Source of the DNA: Halorubrum sp. BOL3-1
GTDB lineage: Archaea; Halobacteriota; Halobacteria; Halobacteriales; Haloferacaceae
Length of the DNA: 64,000 nucleotides
NCBI RefSeq assembly: GCF_004114375.1
Contig: NZ_CP034692.1
Coordinates: forward strand, 2,418,001-2,482,000
Direction of reading: 5' to 3'
Made by a program: the position numbers and the translations under genes. How positions within the stretch are numbered: position 1 is the first letter of the stretch; each line of letters begins with the position of its first letter. Shown piece by piece: positions 1-8,848 of this stretch. The notes under the pieces were generated by a model. That model saw only the letters and a list, made by a program, of their open reading frames with translations, ran no database searches and had not been told where the DNA came from.

Positions 1-63
1 GCTACTTCACTCAAGATCAACTCCCCACCTTACTTTGGTCATCCTGATCACTTCCTTTGTGGT

Positions 64-1164
64 TCACTGACCAGAAGAATCGACGACATCCACCCAGAGA
101 TGGAGGTCCCGATACGCCGTTTCCTGCGTAGGCGTCTCTGGGGGTTCCCCATCGTACAACAGGTACTGAACGCGGAGGTTCTCACCAGTTCGTGTTGGCT
201 GAAGCTGATGTTGCTCATGATGGGTGGTGTTATGATCAAGTGTTGCTGTGAAGCGATCGATCTCCTGTCGATTGATTACTTGGGTCTCATTCCCCTCTTG
301 GGTAACCTCCTGTAGTTGGACCACAACCGTGTACGCCGTCCGTTCATACTCGTTATTCGAGATGCCAACGATCAGCTCTGCCCGTTCACCTTGTTCTAGC
401 TGTTCGGGGTAGTCGTCGGCCACCAACTCTCCGTCAGGGTTCTCAGTCAACAAATAAAATTCGCTGAACTGCTCTCCCTGTTGGGGGACAGCAACAGCAT
501 AGCCAACACTACCGATCGCCAGCAATATCGAGACAACGAGGAGCACATTGAGCGCAGCATCAGTGCGACCTTCAGGCTCAACCAGTTCCGCTCGCGCCGT
601 AGTGAGCCACGTTCGATACGGGACCGAGAACAGATCAGTTGGTGGCAGTGCGTGGCGACGGCGTGCAGCCACCGCGACACTAATGAGTGTAAAGCCAGCC
701 ACCGCGACGACGATTGGCACGAGTCGGATCCCCCAAGGGGTGAAATTCAACACTAACCCGATCAGGGGGACAATAGCAATTGAGAGCCCAACCCGTTCAA
801 TACCGTCGATGCCCTCGGGGTCCGGTTCCGGCGGTTGAGCTGTTGTCTCCGCTTCGGCTGCTGCATCAGTGCCTGGGACAGCACTCGGTTTGTCGCTCGA
901 CGCAGCAGCTGAATCCGCCGTAGTATCCACTGTTACGGAAGATGAGCGGCCACCGGCTTCTGGGAAGAGGGCAGTAACAAACGCATACCCAGGCAAAAAT
1001 AAGACGAAACACAGTCCAAACACGATTCGCAGCGGAGTCTCGTTGAGAACTGGAACAAACACGCTCACAAGCGTGACTGCCGTGAGGAGTACAACCGCAG
1101 CTAAATCGGCAGGAAGGTTTCGAAGGGGACGAGGAAGGAGTAGCCATACGTCCCGTCGATCCAT
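64..1164 (-). CDS. DUF1616-type membrane protein
   Basis: A 366-residue protein with about five hydrophobic segments (near residues 21-40, 45-67, 125-146, 148-167 and 203-226), an acidic Glu/Pro/Asp linker between segments 2 and 3, and an extracellular C-terminal region of about 140 residues with beta-rich character. This arrangement matches the archaeal DUF1616 family. Members are often found near S-layer or archaellin glycosylation genes (family knowledge), so a link with the archaellins downstream is possible but unproven. It starts with an ATG and its stop lies at the left edge of the window. Codon use is less GC-biased than in the arl genes. The biochemical role is unknown. Confidence 0.7.
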   Translation of the reverse strand: MDRRDVWLLLPRPLRNLPADLAAVVLLTAVTLVSVFVPVLNETPLRIVFGLCFVLFLPGYAFVTALFPEAGGRSSSVTVDTTADSAAASSDKPSAVPGTDAAAEAETTAQPPEPDPEGIDGIERVGLSIAIVPLIGLVLNFTPWGIRLVPIVVAVAGFTLISVAVAARRRHALPPTDLFSVPYRTWLTTARAELVEPEGRTDAALNVLLVVSILLAIGSVGYAVAVPQQGEQFSEFYLLTENPDGELVADDYPEQLEQGERAELIVGISNNEYERTAYTVVVQLQEVTQEGNETQVINRQEIDRFTATLDHNTTHHEQHQLQPTRTGENLRVQYLLYDGEPPETPTQETAYRDLHLWVDVVDSSGQ

Positions 1165-1178
1165 ACAGTGTTCGAACG

Positions 1179-1640
1179 CTAGCGTCGGTAAAAAGCGTAC
1201 GATACAACAGGTATCGCTCTAGACACACCATTAACTACGACACGCACACTGTCGGCAGAAGTGGACTGATAGAGCTCAAGGGTGAACGTGATCGAAGAGA
1301 AGAGTGGTCTCACTCTCTGGGCTGATCTCGAGGTAGCGCTCAGTCGCCAAGTGACGGATTTCGATCGTCCGTTCTGTTCTGCCACCGATCGTCAGTGTCT
1401 CGCTGTTCGCAGGCGTGGCGACAAGTTCTTCAGCGGAGCACAGCTTGTCGACGGTATAGGTCGCCCCGGCAATGCTGCCGACGTGTTGGACTCCTTCGGC
1501 CGGTGGCTGCGCCGCCTCAGTCACGCTGAGTCCACTGGTCACCGCAGCAGTTCAATCTTGAGCTTGGACGGTTGCCGTGTAGGTTCCCGGGTTGAGTGTA
1601 GTGGCAATATCCGTAACACTGGTTTGCTCGACGGCGCCGG
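1179..1640 (-). pseudogene. Decayed surface-protein remnant
   Basis: Read on the minus strand, three frames carry pieces of coding-like sequence. At 1552-1640 a frame reads NPGTYTATVQAQD and then stops, which resembles the last beta strand of CARDB-like or adhesin domains in haloarchaeal surface proteins. At 1276-1542 an open stretch of 88 codons follows. From about 1300 to 1179 a third frame continues with strand-like sequence (FTLELYQSTSADSVRVVV). No single frame joins them, so I read the stretch as a decayed gene or two gene ends. An intact small gene at 1276-1542 cannot be excluded. Confidence 0.3.
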
Positions 1641-2148
1641 CGTCACGGTGCTCGTGAGCGTCCTGCCGGTCGTTGGGCTGGCCGCGCCCGCGGTCGGCGG
1701 CGGCGTGGCGAGCTGGACCGACGAGTCCGCGGCCGCCCGCGGCCCGCGGATCGGTGCCGCGACGGGGGCGCTGGTCGCGCTGCTCTCGCTGCCGCTGACG
1801 TTTCTCGCGGTCTGAATCGCGGCTTCCGTGTCGCCCGCGGCGACCGTTGGCGTCCTCGAACTCAGGCTGTTCGGCGCGGCGTACGTCGTCGGCAGTCGGA
1901 CGCTTGGCGGGTATCTCGCGGACCGGACCGCCGCGGACCGCAAGTGCTCTTGGGCAGCTGACAGTGACGCGGCGGTCGAATCTGCGATCGAGCGCCTCAG
2001 GTACCGCTACGTCGAGGGAGAGCTCTTCGACGCGGAGTTTGAGCGCCGCCTCGACAGGCCGGTAGCCGCTGACGACGACTACAACCGACTCGAGCCGGAC
2101 TCCCGATCCGAGCGATCCGACCCGCCGGTGCGCGAACGCGAGCGCTGA
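1635..2148 (+). pseudogene. Broken DUF5518/SHOCT-like membrane protein gene
   Basis: One reading frame runs through this stretch. It has a hydrophobic pair (VLVSVLPVVGLAAPAVGGG, then GALVALLSLPLTFLAV), a TGA at 1813-1815, then in the same frame more hydrophobic sequence (LFGAAYVVGSRTLGGYLA) and a SHOCT-like end (IERLRYRYVEGELFDAEFER). SHOCT domains are short C-terminal modules seen in many haloarchaeal membrane proteins. The frame is unbroken on both sides of the single stop and the 5' end is missing, so this looks like one decayed gene. The part from the GTG at 1828 could still be expressed as a 106-residue protein. Confidence 0.5.
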
Positions 2149-2469
2149 TTTCCGCCCCCGGGAACCCCAACACCGAACGTAGCTTCGCCTCCTGTCGACC
2201 GCACTCCTTCGACTTCGACCGACAACCGGCCTCGCCGATCACTAGATTTGCGGACATCTCGCCGCCGATCTCCGACGGATCCATATCTGATACTGCCGTC
2301 GAAACATAGTTAATAAATACTGTAACTAATTTGCTGTAAATAAATCAAAAAACGCAGGACAGCAGTTGTTTATCAGACCGGATAACCGGGAGCGTGATCT
2401 TAAGTATGAATTCCCCTACGCTAACGATAACGCCCGCCGGGCAGGCCGGGGGCCAACGCAACACAACCA
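2149..2469 (+). promoter_or_regulatory. AT-rich upstream region of the archaellin genes
   Basis: There is no credible gene in these 321 bases. The centre (about 2280-2400) is far more AT-rich than the surroundings and holds several TATA-like stretches, including TTAATAAATA near 2309 and TCTTAAGTATG near 2398. The latter would place a transcription start about 45 nt before the archaellin ATG. The exact promoter cannot be fixed from sequence alone. Confidence 0.4.
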
Positions 2470-3063
2470 ATGTTCGAAACCATACTGGACGAGGAAGAGC
2501 GCGGTCAAGTGGGGATCGGGACGCTCATCGTGTTCATCGCGATGGTGCTGGTGGCGGCGATCGCCGCCGGCGTCCTGATCAACACCGCCGGGTTCCTCCA
2601 GACGCAGGCGGAAGCAACGGGCGAAGAGAGTACAAGCCAGGTCTCAGACCGGCTTCAGATTGTGAGCACATCAGGCGATGTCGATAGCAACCAGAATATC
2701 GAAAATGTGAGTTTCATCGTCGCCACCTCTCCTGGATCGGGAGCGATTGATCTCAATCAAACGACCGTCGAATTCGTCGGCGAGCAGGGTCAAGATCGAT
2801 TCGAAGTGGATTACAGTGAGGTTGGAGAGGGCATCGTCGGGACTGATGGTGGTGTTTTAACCGACAACAGTGATCGGGCTGAGCTGAAATTCCAGCTTAC
2901 TACTCCCAACGTGACCTCGGGATTCAACGAGTACAATAGTCAACCGCTTGCAGAGGACGAAACGGTTACGGTGACATTCACTACCTCATCAGGCGCCTCC
3001 ACAGTCAAGGAGATCCGGGTTCCGACAACGATCACGTCTGATGACAGCTCAGTGAGGCTGTGA
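2470..3063 (+). CDS. Archaellin (first of a tandem pair)
   Basis: A structural subunit of the archaellum filament, 197 residues. The N-terminus holds the class III signal peptide ending EERG, followed by [19 protein letters not shown], the hydrophobic helix that archaellins use for assembly. The prepilin peptidase (PibD/ArlK) would cut after the Gly. The rest is Ser/Thr/Asp-rich with NxS/T sites (ENVS, NQT, NVT) that could be N-glycosylated. The length is normal for haloarchaeal archaellins. It is directly followed by a second archaellin and probably transcribed with it. The archaellum motor genes lie 7-15 kb downstream. Confidence 0.93.
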   Translation: MFETILDEEERGQVGIGTLIVFIAMVLVAAIAAGVLINTAGFLQTQAEATGEESTSQVSDRLQIVSTSGDVDSNQNIENVSFIVATSPGSGAIDLNQTTVEFVGEQGQDRFEVDYSEVGEGIVGTDGGVLTDNSDRAELKFQLTTPNVTSGFNEYNSQPLAEDETVTVTFTTSSGASTVKEIRVPTTITSDDSSVRL

Positions 3064-3065
3064 AA

Positions 3066-3683
3066 ATGTTTGAGAAACTACTCAACAAGGAAGAACGCGG
3101 TCAGGTGGGAATCGGGACGCTCATCGTGTTCATCGCGATGGTCTTGGTGGCAGCGATCGCTGCTGGTGTCCTGATCAACACGGCTGGATTCCTCCAGTCA
3201 CAGGCTGAGTCGACCGGTCAGGAAAGTACGGACCTTGTGTCAGAGCGGATTGAGGTCTCGAGTACGACTGGGATCGTTGGTTCCGCAGACACTGGTAATC
3301 TCAGTAAGATCCATGTCGTGGTCACCACTGCGCCCGGTGCTGGAGACATCGATCTAAATGAAACCGTGATTCAGGCGGTGGGTCCGGAAGGCGAAGAAAG
3401 CCTGACGCTGGACAAGGATAGCAGTGCTACAGCGGGCAGCGGAGAATTCGGTCTCTTGGACCACTCCGAAGCTGGCACAGCGGTCCTCAACGACGACAAC
3501 GAGGAGTTCACGATTACGCTCGATCCGGAGAGTACACCCTTCGGTACGAGTAACGGAGCTGACGCCTTCGGTGAGGGAGACGATGCGACGCTCGACATCG
3601 TCTCGCCCGCGTCCGCGACAACGTCGGTTGAGCTCAACTCGCCCGACCTCTACAACACCGACGGCGAAGCGGTCCGGCTCTAA
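3066..3683 (+). CDS. Archaellin (second of a tandem pair)
   Basis: A second filament subunit, 205 residues from the ATG at 3066. A GTG at 3060 overlapping the previous stop would add only two residues; the ATG gives [12 protein letters not shown], matching the first archaellin, so I chose it. The signal peptide and hydrophobic helix ([18 protein letters not shown]) are almost identical to the first copy, including at the DNA level. The C-terminal two thirds diverge, which is typical of duplicated archaellins kept for different filament properties. Sequons include GNLS and LNET. Confidence 0.93.
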   Translation: MFEKLLNKEERGQVGIGTLIVFIAMVLVAAIAAGVLINTAGFLQSQAESTGQESTDLVSERIEVSSTTGIVGSADTGNLSKIHVVVTTAPGAGDIDLNETVIQAVGPEGEESLTLDKDSSATAGSGEFGLLDHSEAGTAVLNDDNEEFTITLDPESTPFGTSNGADAFGEGDDATLDIVSPASATTSVELNSPDLYNTDGEAVRL

Positions 3684-3765
3684 CGAGCCTCGCACAGCGC
3701 GGTAACCACCTTCGGCGGCTCGGCCGCCCGCAACACCTATTTTACGGCGCGCGCTACCACGACTC

Positions 3766-4533
3766 ATGAGCGACGACGACGCGATACCGGCCGATCCGGA
3801 GGAACTCGACTTCACCGACGACGAGAGCGTCGTCGAGATCGGGGACGGCCGCTACGTCGTCGGGACGAACGGCCGCCCCAACGTCGGCCGCTCGCGCGGA
3901 CAGCGGCGCGCGCCGCCCGAGGATGATTCCGACTTCACCGCGGCCGACCCGGCGAATCCATCGGACCGCCGCCCCGCCGGCGACGATCCGCGGGCGAGCG
4001 CGGTCGGCGCCGGCGAACGCCGCCAGCCCGCCGGCGGACAGTCCGACGGTGGTCAGCCTCCCGGTGGGCAACCCGGTGCCGAGCGACAATCTGCCGGAGA
4101 ACCGCCCGGAGGCGGGCAGCCGCCGCCGAACGCCGCCGGAGGGCAGCGCCGAACGCAGCCCGCGGCGGAGGGCGGCGCGGTCGACCGGCAGGCCGTGAGT
4201 CGGTGGCTGGCCGACTCTTTCGACGGCGACGGGTTCGACTACGGCATCGACGCGACGCTCCACGCGAACGGCGACACTACCCGGCAGCGGACCGTGTCGA
4301 ACGACGTGACGGCGACGTTCGACACGCTCCTCACGTGGTTCGCGTCGAACGCCGGCCCGAGTTCGCCGACGCCGGAGGCGATCGGCCTGCTGCTCGCCGC
4401 CTCCGAGACCACCGTCGACGTCCCGCCGGTGATGATAAAACGGTTCGCGGCGAGTCAGGGACTCTCCGCGAGCGACAGTATCGGTGACTTGGTTCGCGCC
4501 GCCGAAGAGCAGGGCGGGTTCCGGATCGAATAG
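3766..4533 (+). CDS. DUF7500-like protein of the archaellum region
   Basis: A 255-residue soluble acidic protein. It has a conserved-looking N-terminus (about residues 10-35, containing LDFTDDESVVEI and GRYVV), a low-complexity Pro/Gly/Gln/Arg linker (about 45-135) and a folded C-terminal domain (about 138-255) with a helical end. From memory this matches the haloarchaeal DUF7500 family, which often lies beside archaellin genes. It follows the archaellins on the same strand after about 80 nt, with a TATA-like CTATTTTA about 27 nt before the ATG, so it may have its own promoter. Its function is unknown; a regulatory or accessory role in motility is only inferred from position. Confidence 0.6.
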   Translation: MSDDDAIPADPEELDFTDDESVVEIGDGRYVVGTNGRPNVGRSRGQRRAPPEDDSDFTAADPANPSDRRPAGDDPRASAVGAGERRQPAGGQSDGGQPPGGQPGAERQSAGEPPGGGQPPPNAAGGQRRTQPAAEGGAVDRQAVSRWLADSFDGDGFDYGIDATLHANGDTTRQRTVSNDVTATFDTLLTWFASNAGPSSPTPEAIGLLLAASETTVDVPPVMIKRFAASQGLSASDSIGDLVRAAEEQGGFRIE

Positions 4534-5338
4534 AGCCATTTCTTGAGTCCACTCCCTAATATGGCGTGTTTCAGGGACGATCCGGACCGCAGTATATCCT
4601 ACTAAGAAAGTGAGTAGAACAGCAAGTTCGTGTCTCACTAGTGCGACTGTCACCCAACTCCGAGCTGTTGCGCATCGTGAATCCACTGTAAAGTGGCGCG
4701 GTAGTGCGTATCACCGCTGATCCGCTCGACAGTGTCGCACCGAGTTGGCACGGCAACCACCCAGTACAATATTCTGTGGGCTGACACAACGATCGGAAAA
4801 CGGCGGATCACCCCCGAAAGTTGGGGGGTGATCACCGAGATCTCACAGTTCAGGTAGGGTAAATAAACAGAGACACCTGCTCTGTCATGGCCCCTCAGGT
4901 ATGACACCTGATACAGGCAATGGCGTTGCCGGCTAGCGATTTCGGCGCGACCGGACACCTCGGGTGCGATCCGGATTGACTCACACCGACCACGCGACAC
5001 TCAACACCATACTGGTCGTCATTTTTTTCACCCGTTCAGGAGGTGATCTTGCGGCGGGACGATTCCCTGAACCCGCACGATCTGCGGGCAGACGCTCTTG
5101 AATACGCTTTGTGGGGTGACCTGCGGGGTGATCCGTTCGTGAACTGAGACTTCCATTGCGAATTCTATCCGATCTTGATTACCGAAGGCACCGCGGTGGA
5201 CACCGGCGGAAACAGGGGACCGTCCCACAGGCACAGTTGCCACTCGCATCAAGCTGTGCGTAGGCGGTGGGTGAACCCAGCTACCACGCCCTCGACGTCT
5301 GACATACGAGACCGTCCGAACCGTTTGTACCCAGTCGC
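4534..5338. other. Long gene-free stretch with decayed appearance
   Basis: About 800 bases without a convincing gene. Frames on both strands are broken by frequent stops. It contains a perfect 10-bp inverted repeat at 4806-4833 and, at 5041-5050, a GGAGGTGATC string matching the full anti-Shine-Dalgarno complement, followed only by a 32-codon TTG frame ending at 5147. Base composition is lower in GC than the flanking genes. It may be remains of a mobile element, but I recognise no transposase. Confidence 0.4.
4806..4833. repeat. Perfect 10-bp inverted repeat
   Basis: The arms GATCACCCCC (4806-4815) and GGGGGTGATC (4824-4833) flank an 8-base loop. It lies in a gene-free region, so it could be a terminator hairpin, an operator or the end of a lost mobile element. 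No T-run follows it on either strand. Confidence 0.6.
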
Positions 5339-5788
5339 TTATAGTATAATGAGCAGCGCCACGCCGATCAGCGCCAATATCGCGTAGAGTCCGGCCATCA
5401 CTTCGCGTTTCAGGGAACTCCCCAGCGGCTCGGCGGTGAGCCGCCGGAGCGGCGGCAGGATTACGATCCCCGCGAGGATCAGCGGAAAGGCACCGATCGC
5501 CGGGACGAACGTGAGCGCGACGACGGTTGTCCCGTAGCCGAGGACGTAACAGCCGCGCCGCCAGAGCTGCTCGCGGTCGCTGAGGTCGGCCATGTCCGCG
5601 AGTCCGTCCGAACTGGCGTCGCCTCCACTCTCTTCGCCGCTTCCGCCGCCGCCCGAGATCTGCTGTGCCTGCCGCTGGACGTACTCGTCGAGCTCCTCGG
5701 CCGCGTCCTCCGTCTGCGGCGCGCCACACTCAGCGCAGTACCGGTCGCCGTCGTCGGTCGGCGCGTCACAGCGGGGACACGATGGCAT
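5339..5788 (-). CDS. Zinc-ribbon membrane protein
   Basis: A 149-residue protein. The N-terminus carries a CPRC-x13-CAEC zinc ribbon (residues 4-21). It is followed by an acidic, Gly/Ser-rich linker and two hydrophobic segments (about 84-110 and 133-149), the last at the extreme C-terminus. This layout is common in haloarchaeal membrane proteins of unknown function. It is divergent from the large surface protein downstream. Nothing in the sequence suggests a substrate or partner. Confidence 0.75.
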   Translation of the reverse strand: MPSCPRCDAPTDDGDRYCAECGAPQTEDAAEELDEYVQRQAQQISGGGGSGEESGGDASSDGLADMADLSDREQLWRRGCYVLGYGTTVVALTFVPAIGAFPLILAGIVILPPLRRLTAEPLGSSLKREVMAGLYAILALIGVALLIIL

Positions 5789-6012
5789 GCTGGTAGATGT
5801 GCTTCTCCCGTCGGAGTTAATTCTTCGGGGAACGCCCGACCGCCGAACCCCGCCGTCGTCTTCCGGTCTCGCCTCTCGGCGCGTCCGACCTCGCGCTGTG
5901 ATTTTTTTCGATGATAATCGAGAGGGTACGTTTTAGTCGGTGACTCACGGAGTCCAGTCTAACCGACGGCCGGCCGGTCCCACGGCCCGCCATTCGAGAA
6001 CTCCCACACACG

Positions 6013-8385
6013 ATGATATCCGAACGCCCTCCGGACGATGCCGACCGCGCTTCGGCCGACGCTGACCGCCTTTCGGACGACTTGAGCGCGCGCAACGAGG
6101 ACCCCGCCGCTACGGATTTGAGTGCGCGTCGCTCAACGCTCCGGGCCGCGGTCCTCGCGGTGACCGTCTGCCTCGTGCTCGTCGCCGCCGCGGCCGTCGG
6201 CCCCGGTGTCGTCGCCCTTTCCCCGGACGGTACGACGCCGACGGCCGAGACGGGGGACGCCGGCCCTTCCGCCGCGGATGACCGCCGGGCGGTCGCCGCC
6301 GAACCGTCCGACCGAGCCGAGATCAGCGGCGGGTTTAGCCGGTCCGTGTACACCGGTATCGCCGGCGACCCCGTCGAGATCAGGCACGCCGTCGACGCCT
6401 CTGACGGCGACGAGGCGTACCTGCTCATCGGCGGGAACCGACTCACCGACACGAGACAATCTGTCGGATTCGTCGACGTCGTCAGGGTGAGCGGCTCCGA
6501 GACTATGATCAACACGCGAACCCTCGGGACCAACGCGACCAACGTCGAGAGCTGTGGAACCCCCGAGGTCGACTGCGACCTCGAGTTCCGCAACGAGGAC
6601 GGGGACGTGATCGCCGAGAACCTCTCAGAACTCCCCGGTGCGACCGGTGCCGGCGGACTTCCGCGCCCGATAGCCCCGCAGCGGTACCGCCTCGCGATCA
6701 CCAACGGGACGTTCGTCGTCGAGGACGCAGGACAGGTGACGCCGGCCGAGATGGCGGCACGGGCCGAGCTCGTCTTAGAGAAGCCGACGTTCCACGACGA
6801 GATCGAGGTGTTCACCACCGCCGACCGCGAGGATCTTCCGGACGCCGACCCCGACGCCGAGGAGTCGCTCGACGCACTCCGGCAGAACGGACTCGACCGG
6901 ACCGCCGTGACGAAGGGCGACCGCGTCGTGCTCGGGTTCGAGTCGAGCGGGGTCTGGGGCGCGCTCTCGCACCTCGCCGGATCGACCGAGGATGTCCAGC
7001 CCGGGGCAGAGCTCAACCACACCGTCCTGACCGACCTGCTCGGAGCGGAGGAGGGAGTCTCGCTCCGCGTCCGACAGACCAATCCCGGCCGGAACCGCGC
7101 GCCGTCGGAACTCGACCTCTCCGAGGCTGATCCGGACGACGTCACCCTGATTCTGGCCGAACCCGAGGGAGAGACGGCCGGCGACGCCGACCCGACGGCC
7201 GGGCGATTCTACCTCGTCCTCGACACGAGCGACGGCGGTCCGTTCACGAGGGATCCCGAGCCCGGCGACGAGTTCGCCGTCGAGTTCGCGCTGGAGGGGA
7301 CCGAGAGCGAGCGGTACGCGTTCTCCGACGGGCGGGAGCCGCCCGCGGCGTTCGACGCGGCCTCGTCGGCGTCCGAGCAGTTCCCGTACTGGGAGGCGTT
7401 CGACGAGACCACGAGCGCCGAGGCGTCGTTCAGCGTCCGGGAGCGGTACATCAGGTACGACCACGTCACCGACGACGGCGAGCTCCTCGTCGAGGCCGAC
7501 GGCGGGACGGTCACCGGGACGACCACAATCCTCCCGGTCGAGGAGATGGCCGCGAACTTCGTGAACGACGCTGGAGAGCCGATCCGGACGGAGGCGACGA
7601 TGGAGATGTCTGACGGAAACTTCACGATCGACGCCGGTCTCGACGGCGCCTCGCCCGGCACTCGCCTGAACTACGAGCTGTACCAAGGGACGTCACTCAA
7701 GGACAGCCGGACTGTCGTCGTCGTCGGCGATGCCGACAACCCGGACGAGTTGGTGATCGACGACGCCCCCGAGAACGTCACCATCACCGAGGGTAGAAAC
7801 CTCTCCGCGCTCCGGGTCACCGCGCGCAACGCGGGCGGTCTCACCGGTGAAGGCGAGCTTACCCTCGCCGTCGACAACGGTAGCGTCACCGGGTCTTGGG
7901 GCGTCCGGCTCGCGCCGGACGAGTCCCGGACGTACGGGTTCGGTACCGTGATCGCGGACCTCGACCCCGGGACGTACCCCTTCACCGTCGCGCTCGACGA
8001 AGACAGCCGAAACGGAACGCTGACGATCACGGACGACCCGGCGAAGACGACGGTCGCCAACGATGACGACGGCGCGGACTCCGGCGACGGGAACGCCACC
8101 GACGACGAGAACTCCGCGGACGACGGGAACTCTACCGGTCCCTCCGACGCGGGGTCCGACGGACCGGAGGACGACGACTCCTCGGAGTCGGACGGAAACG
8201 CTTCGGAGTCGGACGGAAACGCTTCGGATCCGGACGGAAACGCCTCGGAGTCGGACGGCGACTCGGGCGGCGAGGACGGAGGAGACGAGCCGGCGACGTT
8301 CCTCCCGTTCGGTATCGGGACGCGCGAGACGTTCGGCGGGACGGTCCTCGTCGGGGCGACGTACCTCCTTGGTCACTGGGTGTGA
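6013..8385 (+). CDS. Large DUF7827-like surface protein
   Basis: A 790-residue exported protein. An Asp/Ser-rich N-terminus precedes one hydrophobic segment (about residues 43-69), which acts as a signal or anchor. A long extracellular part follows, with many NxT/S sequons and beta-sandwich-like stretches (about 95-680). Near the end are a 21-nt repeat encoding SESDGNA units and a final hydrophobic tail (ETFGGTVLVGATYLLGHWV). From memory this resembles haloarchaeal surface glycoproteins with a DUF7827 (BGTF-like) domain. It sits between the archaellins and the che genes, so an adhesion or cell-surface role connected with motility is plausible but inferred. Confidence 0.65.
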   Translation: MISERPPDDADRASADADRLSDDLSARNEDPAATDLSARRSTLRAAVLAVTVCLVLVAAAAVGPGVVALSPDGTTPTAETGDAGPSAADDRRAVAAEPSDRAEISGGFSRSVYTGIAGDPVEIRHAVDASDGDEAYLLIGGNRLTDTRQSVGFVDVVRVSGSETMINTRTLGTNATNVESCGTPEVDCDLEFRNEDGDVIAENLSELPGATGAGGLPRPIAPQRYRLAITNGTFVVEDAGQVTPAEMAARAELVLEKPTFHDEIEVFTTADREDLPDADPDAEESLDALRQNGLDRTAVTKGDRVVLGFESSGVWGALSHLAGSTEDVQPGAELNHTVLTDLLGAEEGVSLRVRQTNPGRNRAPSELDLSEADPDDVTLILAEPEGETAGDADPTAGRFYLVLDTSDGGPFTRDPEPGDEFAVEFALEGTESERYAFSDGREPPAAFDAASSASEQFPYWEAFDETTSAEASFSVRERYIRYDHVTDDGELLVEADGGTVTGTTTILPVEEMAANFVNDAGEPIRTEATMEMSDGNFTIDAGLDGASPGTRLNYELYQGTSLKDSRTVVVVGDADNPDELVIDDAPENVTITEGRNLSALRVTARNAGGLTGEGELTLAVDNGSVTGSWGVRLAPDESRTYGFGTVIADLDPGTYPFTVALDEDSRNGTLTITDDPAKTTVANDDDGADSGDGNATDDENSADDGNSTGPSDAGSDGPEDDDSSESDGNASESDGNASDPDGNASESDGDSGGEDGGDEPATFLPFGIGTRETFGGTVLVGATYLLGHWV
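8182..8262 (+). repeat. 21-bp tandem repeat in surface protein gene
   Basis: Nearly four units of 21 bp encode SESDGNA (one unit reads SDPDGNA). The unit is a multiple of three, so changes in copy number would alter the stalk length without shifting the frame. Each unit contains an NAS sequon. Confidence 0.75.
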
Positions 8386-8491
8386 GTCGCGGATTCGGTC
8401 TCGCGCCGCCCCTCGTCTCCCGGCGCTATTCTCAGCGCTGAGAACCGCGGGGGAGCGATTAAGTGATCGCTCGACCCCCTTTCAGACAACT

Positions 8492-8848
8492 ATGGCTACG
8501 CGGGTACTCATCGCCGACGACTCGGAGTTCATGCGGAACCTCCTCCGGGAGATCCTCGAAGGTGAGTTCGAGATCGTCGGGGAGGCGGAAAACGGCGTGG
8601 AGGCGGTCAACATGTACGAGGAACACGGGCCGGACCTCGTGATGATGGACATCGTGATGCCGATCCGCGACGGGATCGAGGCGACGACGGAGATCTTAGA
8701 GGAGAACCCCGACGCGAAGGTGATCATGTGTACCAGCGTCGGGCAAGAAGAGAAAATGAAGGCGGCGATCAAGGCCGGTGCGGAGGGGTACATCACGAAG
8801 CCGTTCCAGAAGCCGAACGTGCTCGACGCCATCGGCTCGGCGGTATAA
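8492..8848 (+). CDS. cheY: Chemotaxis response regulator CheY
   Basis: A 118-residue single receiver domain. The acidic pocket is D9-D10, the phospho-acceptor is D53 (in MMDIVMP), and T81 and K103 complete the switch residues. Phosphorylated CheY signals to the archaellum motor, in haloarchaea through adaptor proteins and ArlC/D/E (family knowledge). I chose the ATG at 8492: the frame is open further upstream but that part overlaps the surface protein and lacks receiver features. The stop overlaps the ATG of cheC by one base, so the two are translationally coupled. Confidence 0.95.
   Translation: MATRVLIADDSEFMRNLLREILEGEFEIVGEAENGVEAVNMYEEHGPDLVMMDIVMPIRDGIEATTEILEENPDAKVIMCTSVGQEEKMKAAIKAGAEGYITKPFQKPNVLDAIGSAV

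Noticed and set aside
5036-5147. Possible small gene after GGAGGTGATC (TTG start)
   Set aside because: The spacing to the TTG is too short and the 32-residue product shows no recognisable feature.
5150-5340. Possible end of a TnpB-like transposon gene
   Set aside because: The frame has no RuvC-like motif or zinc ribbon, and the similarity was only an impression.
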